From positions 62,001 through 126,000 of the forward strand of contig NZ_JADKYB010000008.1 in the NCBI RefSeq assembly GCF_016918855.1: a stretch of 64,000 bases of DNA, given 5' to 3'. The position numbers and the translations under genes are program-made. Numbering within the stretch: the stretch's first letter is position 1; each line of letters begins with the position of its first letter. Below are positions 36,206 to 43,982 of the stretch, piece by piece. Source of the stretch: Actinacidiphila acididurans. GTDB lineage: Bacteria > Actinomycetota > Actinomycetes > Streptomycetales > Streptomycetaceae. The notes below the pieces were generated by a model. That model was not told the DNA's origin. It saw only the letters and a list, made by a program, of their open reading frames with translations, and did not search any database.

Positions 36206-37603
36206 CTACACGATCACCGACAAAAGCATCACGAACCCCAGCGCCACCACCGAAATCACCGTCTCCATCGTCGACCAGGTCTTGAGCGTCTGCGGGACGT
36301 CCATCCCGAAGTACTCCTTGACCAGCCAGAAACCGGCGTCGTTGACATGGCTGAAGAACAGCGACCCGGCGCCGACGGCAAGCACCAGCAGCGCGGTGTG
36401 CGTGCCGGACATGCCCGCGGCCAGCGGCGCCACCAGGCCCGACGCCGAGATGATGGCGACGGTCGCCGAACCGGTGGCGATCCGGATCAGTACGGCGATC
36501 AGCCAGCCCAGCAGCAGCGCCGAGATGTGCCAGCCGTTGGACCAGTCAAGGATCATGGTGCCGACCCCGCAGTCGATGAGGGTCTGCTTGAAGCCGCCGC
36601 CCGCGCCGACGATCAGCAGGATGCCCGCGATCGGCATCAGCGAGGCGTCGACGGTCGACGAGATCCGCTCCTTGGTGAAGCCGGCGGCCCGCCCCAGGGT
36701 GAACATCGCCACGACCACCGCGGCCAGCAGCGCGATCAGCGGGGTGCCGATCACGTCGAAGATCCGGTACGTCAGGCTGCCCTTGTCGTCGACGATGACG
36801 TCGACCAGCGCCTTGGAGAGCATCAGCACCACGGGCAGCAGCATCGTGCACACCGTGGCGAGGAAGGACGGCCGCCGCTCCAGGTCGTCCGAGGCGCGGC
36901 CCGGGGTCATCCGGTCCGGCGGGGTCGCGTCCACCCAGCCCGACGCCACCCGGCCGAACAGCGGACCGGCGATGGCCAGGGTGGGTATCGCCACCAGCAC
37001 GCCGAGCGCGAGCGTCGTGCCCAGGTCGGCGTGGATCGCGTCGATGGCCGCCAGCGGCCCCGGGTGCGGCGGCACCAGACCGTGCATCACCGACAGACCG
37101 GCCAGCGCCGGGATGCCGATCCGGATCAGCGAGTGGTTGCCGCGCCGGGCCACCAGCAGCACGACCGGGATCAGCAGCACGATGCCGACCTCGAAGAACA
37201 GCGGCAGCCCGATCAGGCCCGCGATCAGGGCCATCGCCCACGGCAGCCGCTTCTCGCTGGTACGGGACAGGATGGTGTCCACGATCTGGTCCGCGCCGCC
37301 GGAGTCGGCGAGCAGCTTGCCCAGGATCGAGCCGAGCGCGATCAGCGTGCCGACGCTCGCCACGGTGCTGCCGAGTCCCGTGGTGAAGCTGGTGACGGTG
37401 TCCGCCAGCGCGGCCCCCGCGACCACCCCCAGCACCCCGGAGCCGATGGTCAGGGCCAGGAAGGCGTGCATCTTCCAGCGGGTGATCAGCAGGACGATGA
37501 CGGCGATGCCGGCCAGGGCCGCCAGGGCCAGCCGGGTGTGGCCGGCGTCGGTGATCGGTGGCGGGGTCGAGGCGGCCAGCAGCTCGACGCTGAGTGCGGA
37601 CAC
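36206..37603 (-). CDS. gntP: Gluconate permease, GntP family
   Basis: A 465-residue inner membrane protein with about 12-14 hydrophobic segments, a GntP-family proton symporter for gluconate. Family marks are LPLFFEVGIVLLIPV, GLVPPHPGP and the last-third HVNDAGFWLVKEYFG. The GTG at 37603 was chosen because GGAG lies six bases upstream; the track allows a TTG four codons earlier. It is 76 bases downstream of the gluconokinase gene on the same strand, so uptake and phosphorylation are encoded together, under the divergent GntR regulator. Confidence 0.95.
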   Translation of the reverse strand: MSALSVELLAASTPPPITDAGHTRLALAALAGIAVIVLLITRWKMHAFLALTIGSGVLGVVAGAALADTVTSFTTGLGSTVASVGTLIALGSILGKLLADSGGADQIVDTILSRTSEKRLPWAMALIAGLIGLPLFFEVGIVLLIPVVLLVARRGNHSLIRIGIPALAGLSVMHGLVPPHPGPLAAIDAIHADLGTTLALGVLVAIPTLAIAGPLFGRVASGWVDATPPDRMTPGRASDDLERRPSFLATVCTMLLPVVLMLSKALVDVIVDDKGSLTYRIFDVIGTPLIALLAAVVVAMFTLGRAAGFTKERISSTVDASLMPIAGILLIVGAGGGFKQTLIDCGVGTMILDWSNGWHISALLLGWLIAVLIRIATGSATVAIISASGLVAPLAAGMSGTHTALLVLAVGAGSLFFSHVNDAGFWLVKEYFGMDVPQTLKTWSTMETVISVVALGFVMLLSVIV

Positions 37604-37679
37604 GGAGAACTCCAAACGGGGGGAGGGTGGGACGGGATGAACAGGGCGCCGCGCGGTCCGGGCGGGACGGGTGGCGCGG

Positions 37680-38219
37680 CTAGACGGGGGTGGCCGGCAG
37701 CGCGGCCAGGGCTCGGTCGGCGATCTGCTGCGGGCCGCCCTCGATCGGGACCACCGCGCCGGCCTCGTCGGGCTCCAGCGGCTCCAGCGTCTCGATCTGC
37801 GACTGGAGCAGCCCGGTCGGCATGAAGTGCTGCATCCGCGCGGCCAGTCGGGCCGCGATCAGCTCCTCCGGACCGTCCAGGTGCACGAAGAACAGCGGCG
37901 GGCCGGCCTGCCGGAGCCGGTCGCGGTAACGGCGGCGCAGCGCCGAACAGCTCACCACCCCGCCGCGGTCGCCGCGTTCGGCGATCCAGTCGGCGATCGC
38001 GGCGAGCCAGGGCGCCCGGTCGGTGTCGTCCAGCGGGTGACCGGCCGACATCTTGGCGATGTTGGCGGCCGGGTGGAAGTCGTCCGCCTCGGCGTACGGC
38101 ACCCCCAGCCGCTCCGCCAGCAGCCCGCCGACCGTCGACTTGCCCGAGCCGGACACGCCCATCACGACGATCACCGGGCGGCCCGCGGCCACCGGTCGCG
38201 GGGGAGAAGCGGCGGTCAT
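37680..38219 (-). CDS. gntK: Gluconokinase
   Basis: A 179-residue kinase that turns gluconate into 6-phosphogluconate. The P-loop is GVSGSGKST at 21-29. The GntK signature is ADDFHPAANIAKMSAGHPL, followed by DTDRAPWLAAIADW and SCSALRRRYRD. The ATG at 38219 was preferred; a longer frame to 38270 adds a non-conserved tail. With GntP downstream and a divergent GntR regulator, this is a complete gluconate uptake and activation unit that feeds the pentose phosphate pathway. Confidence 0.95.
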   Translation of the reverse strand: MTAASPPRPVAAGRPVIVVMGVSGSGKSTVGGLLAERLGVPYAEADDFHPAANIAKMSAGHPLDDTDRAPWLAAIADWIAERGDRGGVVSCSALRRRYRDRLRQAGPPLFFVHLDGPEELIAARLAARMQHFMPTGLLQSQIETLEPLEPDEAGAVVPIEGGPQQIADRALAALPATPV

Positions 38220-38305
38220 ACGGGGTACCTCGTTTTCCGGGTGCTCGTGGTTCTCGGTGGCGGCGACCACTGAACACCTTTAGGTACTACTTATTCAAGA
38301 GGCTG

Positions 38306-38319
38306 TGACGTAAAAGTCA
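38306..38319. promoter_or_regulatory. Candidate GntR operator
   Basis: TGAC (38306-38309) and GTCA (38316-38319) form an inverted repeat across six bases (TGACGTAAAAGTCA). It lies in an A/T-rich patch between the divergent gluconokinase and GntR genes, and GTC-ATAC-GAC overlaps its right end. Short TGAC/GTCA-like arms in a divergent GntR promoter make this a plausible site, not a proven one. Confidence 0.45.
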
Positions 38320-38357
38320 TACGACAGTGCCGGGCGGCCGGGATCTAGGCTTGCCGT

Positions 38358-39125
38358 ATGCGGCAGCAGGAGGCCCCGCGTGAGCGGCGGGCAGGGGAGA
38401 GACGGGTACCGGTCGGCGAGGACGGCGCCGGCGGCCTGCACTCACGGGTGCTGGCCGAACTCGGCCCGGCCATCGCCTCGGGCGAGCACCCGCCGGGCAC
38501 GGTGCTGCGCATCGACGAACTGGAGAGCCGCTACGGCGTCTCGCGCACGGTCGTCCGCGAGGCGGTACGGGTGCTGGAGGCCATGCACCTGGTCGAATCG
38601 CGTCGGCGGGTCGGCGTCACCGTGCGCCGTACCGAGGAGTGGAACGTCTTCGACCCGGCCGTCATCCGCTGGCGACTGGCCGGCGCCGACCGCTCCCGTC
38701 AGCTCCGCTCGCTCACCACCCTGCGCACCGCCGTCGAGCCGGTCGCCGCGGGGCTCGCGGCCGTCGCCGCCGGCCCCGAGCAGTGCCGTGAACTGACCGT
38801 GCTGGCCGCCGAGATGGCCGCCGCCGGCCGGGCCGCGGACCTGTCCGCGTACCTGGTCCACGACATCGCCTTCCACCGGGTGGTCCTGGACGCCTCCGGC
38901 AACGAGATGTTCGCCCGTCTCGGTGATGTGGTCGCCGAGGTGCTGACGGGCCGCACCGAGCACCATCTGATGTTCACCGCCCCCGACCCGGAGGCGGTCA
39001 CCCTGCACGTCCGCGTCGCCGAGGCCGTACGCGCCCGCGACGCCCGCGCCGCCGAGGACCTGATGCGCGAGATCTGCGTCGGCGCTCTGCGCGAACTCGA
39101 CATCCTGGCGCCCGACGCACCCTGA
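38358..39125 (+). CDS. GntR/FadR-family regulator of gluconate genes
   Basis: A 255-residue regulator. The winged helix lies at about residues 26-95 (PPGTVLRIDELESRYGVSRTVVREAVRVLEAMHLV). A helical FCD ligand domain follows, with metal-site type residues in YLVHDIAFHRVVLDASGN. It is divergent from gntK and gntP, 138 bases away, and is almost certainly their repressor, with gluconate or 6-phosphogluconate as the likely effector (known for this regulator group; the ligand here is inference). The start at ATG 38358 gives a polar leader of about 25 residues, so a slightly later start is possible. Confidence 0.93.
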   Translation: MRQQEAPRERRAGERRVPVGEDGAGGLHSRVLAELGPAIASGEHPPGTVLRIDELESRYGVSRTVVREAVRVLEAMHLVESRRRVGVTVRRTEEWNVFDPAVIRWRLAGADRSRQLRSLTTLRTAVEPVAAGLAAVAAGPEQCRELTVLAAEMAAAGRAADLSAYLVHDIAFHRVVLDASGNEMFARLGDVVAEVLTGRTEHHLMFTAPDPEAVTLHVRVAEAVRARDARAAEDLMREICVGALRELDILAPDAP

Positions 39126-39175
39126 GCCGTTTGCGGACCGGCCCCTGATTCGTTGCGGACCCGCTCGGAAACGGC

Positions 39176-39207
39176 GACGGGCCGGCGCCGTACCGCGCCG
39201 GCCCGTC
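39176..39207. terminator. Perfect 13-base stem-loop between convergent genes
   Basis: GACGGGCCGGCGC (39176-39188) and GCGCCGGCCCGTC (39195-39207) pair perfectly around a 6-base loop. It lies between the plus-strand GntR gene (stop 39125) and the minus-strand lectin gene (stop 39252). Confidence 0.75.
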
Positions 39208-39251
39208 CGTGGCTCAACCCCGGGCAGCGTCCGCCCGGCCGGAGGAGCCGG

Positions 39252-39758
39252 TCAGGTGCCGCTCCACCACCGGGGGGCGCCGTGGCAGGGCGTGGTGTTC
39301 GGCACCGGCGCGTAGACCACGAGATTGCCGTCGGTCTGGAAGCACAGGTAGTAGTACGCGCCGGTGTTGCCGCCGGTCTGCGAGTTCCACAACCACTGAC
39401 TGCCCTGGTAGACGACGAAGTTGCCGTCGTTCTGCATCGTCGCGTAGGCGCCCGAGTGGCCCTCGGTCTGCGAGTTCCACAGCGGGTGGCCGGCCACGTC
39501 GTAGATCACCAGGTTGCCGTCGTGCTGCATGGTGAGCTGGTACTGCCCCACGCACCAGCGCTCACCCGAGCCGATGTTGCTGCCGGGCGCCCAGACCTTG
39601 TTGCTGGTCAGGCCGACCGGACAGGGAATCCAGGCGTCGTTCGCGGAAGCGGGAGCGGCAGTGGCCGCGGAAGGGACGAGCACGGCGGCCGCGGCGGCGG
39701 CCGTCATCGTGGCGGCGAGCCGGGTGGCCGCCAGGGCGGAGCGCAATCGCATGGGCAT
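39252..39758 (-). CDS. Secreted bulb-type mannose-binding lectin domain protein
   Basis: A 168-residue precursor. Residues 1-about 40 form a signal peptide with an alanine-rich core. The mature part is one bulb-type (B) lectin domain with three copies of the sugar-binding pattern QxDxNxVxY: QHDGNLVIY (78-86), QNDGNFVVY (109-117) and QTDGNLVVY (141-149). Each is complete, so three mannose sites are possible. Cysteines at 46, 69, 139 and 158 could form disulfides. The start ATG 39758 has AGGAAGG upstream; an ATG two codons later is also in reach. It might act in adhesion, competitor recognition or as a lectin-like antimicrobial. It stands alone between a GntR and a MarR gene. Confidence 0.9.
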   Translation of the reverse strand: MPMRLRSALAATRLAATMTAAAAAAVLVPSAATAAPASANDAWIPCPVGLTSNKVWAPGSNIGSGERWCVGQYQLTMQHDGNLVIYDVAGHPLWNSQTEGHSGAYATMQNDGNFVVYQGSQWLWNSQTGGNTGAYYYLCFQTDGNLVVYAPVPNTTPCHGAPRWWSGT

Positions 39759-39959
39759 GGGCCTTCCTGGTGGGGGGTCAGCAGTCCGGAAGTGCTCGTT
39801 GCCGTTCGCGCCCCGCCGGGGGCGCGCTCGCACTCTATGTCCGGGCCGTGCCGACGGGCCCCGATATGTGCTCAACCTGCCGGTACGCAGGACCAGGCGG
39901 AACCAGGCGGAACCGTACCGGCAGGTCGGGTGCGCAGGAGGAAGGGAGAGGGGGCGGGC

Positions 39960-40394
39960 CTACGCGTCCAGCGCCGGCCGCATGCGTTCGACCAGCCGGT
40001 GCAGCACGGCCTGCTCGTCCGTGTCGAGGGCGTCCAGCGCGCGGTGCATCACGCCCATGTCGGCGCGGACCCGGCGGATGGTCTCCTCACCCTCCGGCGT
40101 GGCGATCACCCGCTTGATCCGGCGGTCGCGGGGGTCCGGCTCGCGGCGGGCCAGGCCCTGCGCCTCCAGCCGGTCCACGATGCCGGTGATGTTGGACGCG
40201 TCACAGGCCAGCAGGGTGGCCAGCTCCCGCATCGGCAGCGGCCGGATCAGCTGGCCGAGCAGCCGGGCCTGCATCGAGGTGAGCCCCTGACGGGCCGCGG
40301 CGGCGGCGAAGTCCCGCCACTGGGCGGTCGCGAGGACCGCGAGGGACTCCAGCAGCTCGGTCTTGGCGGGCGTGTGCGACGACGTGGCGGCCAT
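39960..40394 (-). CDS. MarR-family regulator
   Basis: A 144-residue winged-helix regulator. The DNA-binding part contains MRELATLLACDASNITGIVDRLEAQGLARREPDPRDRR (first half only quoted by meaning: helix-turn-helix plus basic wing), the normal MarR layout. ATG 40394 was taken as the start, but it lacks a good ribosome site; an in-frame TTG at 40430 is an alternative. It is divergent from an MFS drug-type exporter gene, the classic arrangement of a MarR repressor and its pump. Two inverted repeats lie in the gap (40425-40460 and 40484-40500). If translation begins at 40430, the first repeat would overlap the coding start. Confidence 0.9.
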   Translation of the reverse strand: MAATSSHTPAKTELLESLAVLATAQWRDFAAAAARQGLTSMQARLLGQLIRPLPMRELATLLACDASNITGIVDRLEAQGLARREPDPRDRRIKRVIATPEGEETIRRVRADMGVMHRALDALDTDEQAVLHRLVERMRPALDA

Positions 40395-40424
40395 GGTCAG
40401 GAGGGTACCCCCAGAAGCTTCATG

Positions 40425-40500
40425 CCTCAATCATTCGCTTGACGTCCTTAACTATTGAGGTCTACCGTCGTTCCGGTCGAATTACTTGGGAACCTCAAGT
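40425..40500. promoter_or_regulatory. Two inverted repeats between MarR and MFS genes
   Basis: CCTCAAT (40425-40431) pairs with ATTGAGG (40454-40460), and ACTTG (40484-40488) pairs with CAAGT (40496-40500). The TTGAGG/CCTCAA element recurs within both. The region is A/T-rich against its surroundings and holds the divergent promoters, so these are likely MarR sites. Confidence 0.5.
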
Positions 40501-40505
40501 ATCCA

Positions 40506-40541
40506 GGACCTGAAGGACCCGAGGGACCTCAAGGACTGAGG
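40506..40541. repeat. Four 9-base tandem units (GGACCTGAA type)
   Basis: GGACCTGAA, GGACCCGAG, GGACCTCAA and GGACTGAGG run in phase from 40506 to 40541, in the leader of the MFS gene. Read in the frame of that gene they would give a collagen-like Gly-Pro-Glu stretch, but translation most likely starts later at 40572. Confidence 0.7.
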
Positions 40542-40571
40542 GGCGGTCGCGTCGTGAAGGGACATGCCGGG

Positions 40572-42164
40572 ATGAGCAGCGCAAGCAGCGGGAGCGGCAG
40601 CGGAAAGGGCCGCCGAGCGGGAGTACCGGGACGGTCGGGCCCGGCGGGCTCGGGGGATCGGGCCGAGCGGACGGGCCCCAGGAGCCGGGCGGGCACGCTG
40701 GTCGCGCTCAGCCTGGCCGCGATGGTCGTGTCGATGATGCAGACCCTGGTGGTGCCGATCCTCGGCCTGATCCAGACCAGCCTGCACACCACCACGGCCG
40801 GGGCCAGCTGGGTGACCACCGCGACCCTGCTGTCGGCCGCCGTCTTCACGCCGGTGCTCGGCCGCTACGGCGACCAGCACGGCAAGAAGTCCACCCTGGT
40901 CGGGGTGCTGGTGGTGCTCATCGCCGGCACCTTGCTGGCCGCCACCACGCACACCCTGCTCTGGCTGATCGTGGGCCGCGTGCTCCAGGGCGCCGCCACC
41001 GCGATCTTCCCGCTGGCGCTGTCCATCCTGCGCGAGGAGATCGAGCCCGCCCGGCTGCCCGGTGCCATGGCCGTGGCCAGCGGAGCCTTCGCCTTCGGCA
41101 GCGGCATCGCCCTGGTCGCCACCGGCCTGCTCACCTCCGGCCACGACCCCGACTACCGCAGCGCGTTCTGGCTGGCCACCGCCATGGCCGTGGTCGTGCT
41201 GATCGCCGTGGTCGCCCTGGTGCCCGCCAGCCGCCACAAGAGCGGCGGCCGCACCGACGTACTCGGCACCCTCACCCTGGCCGCGGCCCTGGTGCTGCTC
41301 CTGCTGCCCATCACCCAGGGCCACGAATGGGGCTGGTCCTCCACCCGTACGATCGGCTGCTTCGCCGGCTTCGCGGTCATCGCCGCCGCCTGGGCGCTGG
41401 TCGAACGCCGGGTCGCCGAGCCGCTGGTCGACATGCGGACCTTCCTGCACCGCCCGGTGCTGTTCGTCAACCTCGCCGGTCTGCTGGTCGGCTTCGGCGC
41501 CTTCGTGATGCTGATCGGCGTCTCCTACCTGGCCCAGATGCCGCCGGAGCTGATCGGCTACGGCTTCGGCGCGAGCGTGCTGCGCGCCTCGGTGGAATAC
41601 CTCTTCCCGGGCACCCTGGTCTCGCTGCTCGCCGCGCCCATCGGCGGCCGGCTGGTCCGCAGCCAGGGCCCGCGTCCGGTCCTGGTCTACGCGGCGCTGA
41701 CCGGCGCCATCGGCTTCGGCTGGATGGTCGCCGACCACCACCACGCCGGGTCCGTGATCGGCGGAGCCGCCCTGGTGGGCGCCGCGATCGCCCTGGGATA
41801 CGCGGCCATGCCCGCGGTCGTCGTCGGCAGTGTCCCGCCGAGCGAGACCGGCATCGCCAACGGCATCAACTCCATCTCCCGGTCCACCGGCAGCGCCATC
41901 GGCAGCGCCGTGGTCACCACGGTGCTCGCCTCCCGCACGGTCCCGCACCTGCCGCCGGGCGTCCCGGCGCTGCCCGCCCAGTCGCAGTACACCCTCGCCT
42001 TCGTCATCGCCGGCGTGGCCTTCGCCCTGATCGCCGCCGTCTCCTGGTTCGGCCTCCGGCACATCCGGCTGGCCGCGCACCACACGCAGCAGACGGAGGT
42101 GGCCCGCAAGGTGGCCGAGGACCGGCTGGAGGCACGGGAGACCGCGCGGGCGGCCAGGGACTGA
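40572..42164 (+). CDS. MFS multidrug exporter, DHA2 (14 TM) family
   Basis: A 530-residue membrane protein. A 40-residue Ser/Gly/Arg-rich cytoplasmic tail precedes about 14 hydrophobic segments. Motif A-type loop residues are visible as LGRYGDQHGKKS, and SWVTTATLLSAAVFTPVLGR is typical of EmrB/QacA proteins; SGTGIANGINSI-like residues (SETGIANGINSISRST) mark the late segment. ATG 40572 was chosen, with GAAGGGA upstream; the frame is open to 40455. The MarR gene, divergent, is the probable repressor. It would pump drugs or a metabolite out using the proton gradient. Confidence 0.92.
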   Translation: MSSASSGSGSGKGRRAGVPGRSGPAGSGDRAERTGPRSRAGTLVALSLAAMVVSMMQTLVVPILGLIQTSLHTTTAGASWVTTATLLSAAVFTPVLGRYGDQHGKKSTLVGVLVVLIAGTLLAATTHTLLWLIVGRVLQGAATAIFPLALSILREEIEPARLPGAMAVASGAFAFGSGIALVATGLLTSGHDPDYRSAFWLATAMAVVVLIAVVALVPASRHKSGGRTDVLGTLTLAAALVLLLLPITQGHEWGWSSTRTIGCFAGFAVIAAAWALVERRVAEPLVDMRTFLHRPVLFVNLAGLLVGFGAFVMLIGVSYLAQMPPELIGYGFGASVLRASVEYLFPGTLVSLLAAPIGGRLVRSQGPRPVLVYAALTGAIGFGWMVADHHHAGSVIGGAALVGAAIALGYAAMPAVVVGSVPPSETGIANGINSISRSTGSAIGSAVVTTVLASRTVPHLPPGVPALPAQSQYTLAFVIAGVAFALIAAVSWFGLRHIRLAAHHTQQTEVARKVAEDRLEARETARAARD

Positions 42165-42176
42165 GGCCGGGCCGAG

Positions 42177-42202
42177 GGCCGGGGGAGGGGCCGACCCCGG
42201 CC
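42177..42202 (+). terminator. Stem-loop after the MFS gene
   Basis: GGCCGGGG (42177-42184) pairs with CCCCGGCC (42195-42202) across a 10-base loop, 13 bases after the MFS stop codon. There is no T tract. It is a moderate candidate for a terminator. Confidence 0.5.
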
Positions 42203-42323
42203 GTCGGTCGGTCCCGCTCGCCGGGCCGCACCCCGCACGCACCTCGGGCAGGTCGGTCATGGGGCCGGCGCTCAGGGCCAGCCGCGGACCGCGCTGACGG
42301 GCGGGATTCGCTCACGCGCTGCC

Positions 42324-42386
42324 CCCGCTGACCCTGCTGGCCCCGCTGGCGCGGCTGGCCCTGTTGGCCCCGCTGACCCCGGTCAC
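42324..42386. repeat. Seven 9-base tandem units (CCCGCTGGC type)
   Basis: Units run in phase: CCCGCTGAC, CCTGCTGGC, CCCGCTGGC, GCGGCTGGC, CCTGTTGGC, CCCGCTGAC, CCCGGTCAC. They lie in the 417-base gap (42165-42581) between the convergent MFS and DUF202 genes. Apart from the stem-loop at 42177 I see no other feature in that gap. Confidence 0.8.
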
Positions 42387-42581
42387 CGGGCCGCCCCCTG
42401 CGCGGGTCCGCCACGCCCGAGCGCCGGGCGGGCCCGGTTACGAACCAGTGCCCGGGGTCACCTGGGAATCCGCTCACCGGCGGACTTCGCCTGCCGGACG
42501 AGTCCCCACGCGGGCCCCGCCCGCACGGACGCCGCCCGTCAGCGGTCAGCAGCCCAGCCACCGGGCCTCAGCCCTCACCCC

Positions 42582-43103
42582 TCAGCGCAGGACAGCCGCC
42601 CCGAAAACGGCGAGTGCGATGGTGCAGCCCGCCGCCGCCAGGGCCACCCCGGCCGGCATCGCGGCGGGCCGGGCCGCGCCCAGGCGCACCATGCGCAGGT
42701 GCGCCAGTCGCAGGAAGGCCAGGAACACCAGCGCGGCGAGTGCCACCGCGATCGCCGAGGACGCGCCGCCGCCCGCGTGCAGCACCTGGCGGATGGCCAG
42801 CACCGCGGCGACCGCGCACGACAGGGTGGTACGGCGCCAGGCGAGCCGGGTGCGCTCAGGTTGCAGGCCGGGATCGCGCTCGGTCTCGGTGGCGGTCACG
42901 CCCGGCGCGGAAGCGGAGCCCGAGTCGGGACCCGTACCGCCCGCCTGTCCCGACCGCGGATCCGGGCCGGGGCCGCCGCCGTGCCAGGACCCACCGCCGG
43001 GCCCGGGGCCACGGATCCGCCCATGTGATCCGCCCGCCCGGGAGCCGTCGCCCGTACCCCCCGACTCGTCCGTACCGTCCGGCCCCCGGCCCCCCGCGCT
43101 CAT
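42582..43103 (-). CDS. DUF202 membrane protein with glycine-rich N-terminus
   Basis: A 173-residue protein. The first 75 or so residues are rich in Gly, Pro, Ser and Asp and probably disordered. The DUF202 part follows: LQPERTRLAWRRTTLSC at the start, then three hydrophobic segments. The ATG at 43103 overlaps the stop of the upstream DUF202 gene (TCAT on the plus strand, ATGA on the coding strand). Paired DUF202 genes of this kind are frequent in actinomycetes; their role is unknown. The Gly-rich tail is longer than usual. Confidence 0.87.
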   Translation of the reverse strand: MSAGGRGPDGTDESGGTGDGSRAGGSHGRIRGPGPGGGSWHGGGPGPDPRSGQAGGTGPDSGSASAPGVTATETERDPGLQPERTRLAWRRTTLSCAVAAVLAIRQVLHAGGGASSAIAVALAALVFLAFLRLAHLRMVRLGAARPAAMPAGVALAAAGCTIALAVFGAAVLR

Positions 43104-43513
43104 CCCGCCCAGCCGAACAGTACGACCGCCACCATCGCCACCGCGATCAGCGCTATCACCACCGCCATCACCGCGGGGAAGCGGGAGACGGGCAGGTTCT
43201 CGCCCTGGCGCATGGCCCGCTCGCAGCGCACCCAGTGGTTGACCGCCCGCAGCGTGCAGGCGACGCCGCCGGCCAGCAGGCACACCGCGAGCACCACCCG
43301 TACCCAGTGCGTCAGGTGGTTGGTCAGGAACTGGTCGACCGCGAACCCGCCGCCGATCAGCGCCAGCGCCGTACGGATCCAGGCCAGGAAGGTCCGCTCA
43401 TTGGCGAGCGAGAACCGGTAGTCGGGGGTGGTGCCCTCCTGCTGGATCCGCGCCGGGGCGAACCACAGCCGCACCGACTCCCCGACCTCGCGTATCCGGT
43501 CGCTCTCGCTCAC
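43100..43513 (-). CDS. DUF202 (YidH-like) membrane protein
   Basis: A 137-residue protein. After a 25-residue cytoplasmic start comes the YidH/DUF202 hallmark RFSLANERTFLAWIRTALALIGGG, then two more hydrophobic segments, giving three in all. The start is GTG at 43513. It overlaps its downstream partner by four bases, so the two are made together and may form a complex. The function of the family is not established. Confidence 0.92.
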   Translation of the reverse strand: MSESDRIREVGESVRLWFAPARIQQEGTTPDYRFSLANERTFLAWIRTALALIGGGFAVDQFLTNHLTHWVRVVLAVCLLAGGVACTLRAVNHWVRCERAMRQGENLPVSRFPAVMAVVIALIAVAMVAVVLFGWAG

Positions 43514-43658
43514 GCGACCACCCTAACCAGGCCCGCCCGGCACCACTCGGCGGTTTCCCCCTGCGCCGCCGCGCAGGCCGGCGGGCGCGCGACGTCACCC
43601 GTACGGCGTCACGTACCGGCAGCCGTACGCGGGCGGGCAACCGTACCGGCCCGCCGCT

Positions 43659-43799
43659 TCACCTGCGCCGGGACACCGCCGCCAGCAGCAGCACCAGCAC
43701 GGCCACGGCCAGCACGAGCAGCACCACGACGACCGTCACGGGATCGTAGCCGCCGCCCGGCTGAGGGTGGGCGGCGTCGGCGAGGACCATCCGGGTCAC
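43659..43799 (-). CDS. Small single-pass membrane protein (46 residues)
   Basis: A short gene, not an antisense shadow: GTG at 43799 has GGAGGAG about five bases upstream, and the product has one hydrophobic helix (VTVVVVLLVLAVAVLVLLL) flanked by a polar Gly-rich start and a positively charged end SRRR. That arrangement puts the N-terminus outside. An in-frame ATG at 43790 would shorten it by three residues. No family is recognised. It lies between a Nudix gene and a DUF202 pair on the same strand. Confidence 0.55.
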   Translation of the reverse strand: MTRMVLADAAHPQPGGGYDPVTVVVVLLVLAVAVLVLLLAAVSRRR

Positions 43800-43982
43800 G
43801 TTTCTCCTCCCCGTCACCCCGGCCCAGGGCCGGGGCGGGCATCAGCAGCGGTACGGAAACGGGCTCGCTGGCCGGTACCGCGGCCGCGTGGTCCTCCCCT
43901 GGGACGCAGCCCGGCCCCAGGCGGTTCCGTCGTCCGCCACCGTGCGACGGCGGCAGGTCATCGCCTGGCCTCGGCCCGCTGG

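Noticed and set aside
40455-40571. Collagen-like Gly-Pro-Glu stretch as the N-terminus of the MFS protein
   Set aside because: It arises from the 9-base repeat in the leader; the better start is ATG 40572, after a ribosome site.
42004-42561. Minus-strand open frame with collagen-like Gly-Gln-Arg repeats
   Set aside because: Caused by the 42324-42386 tandem repeat; no start signal and no coding character outside the repeat.
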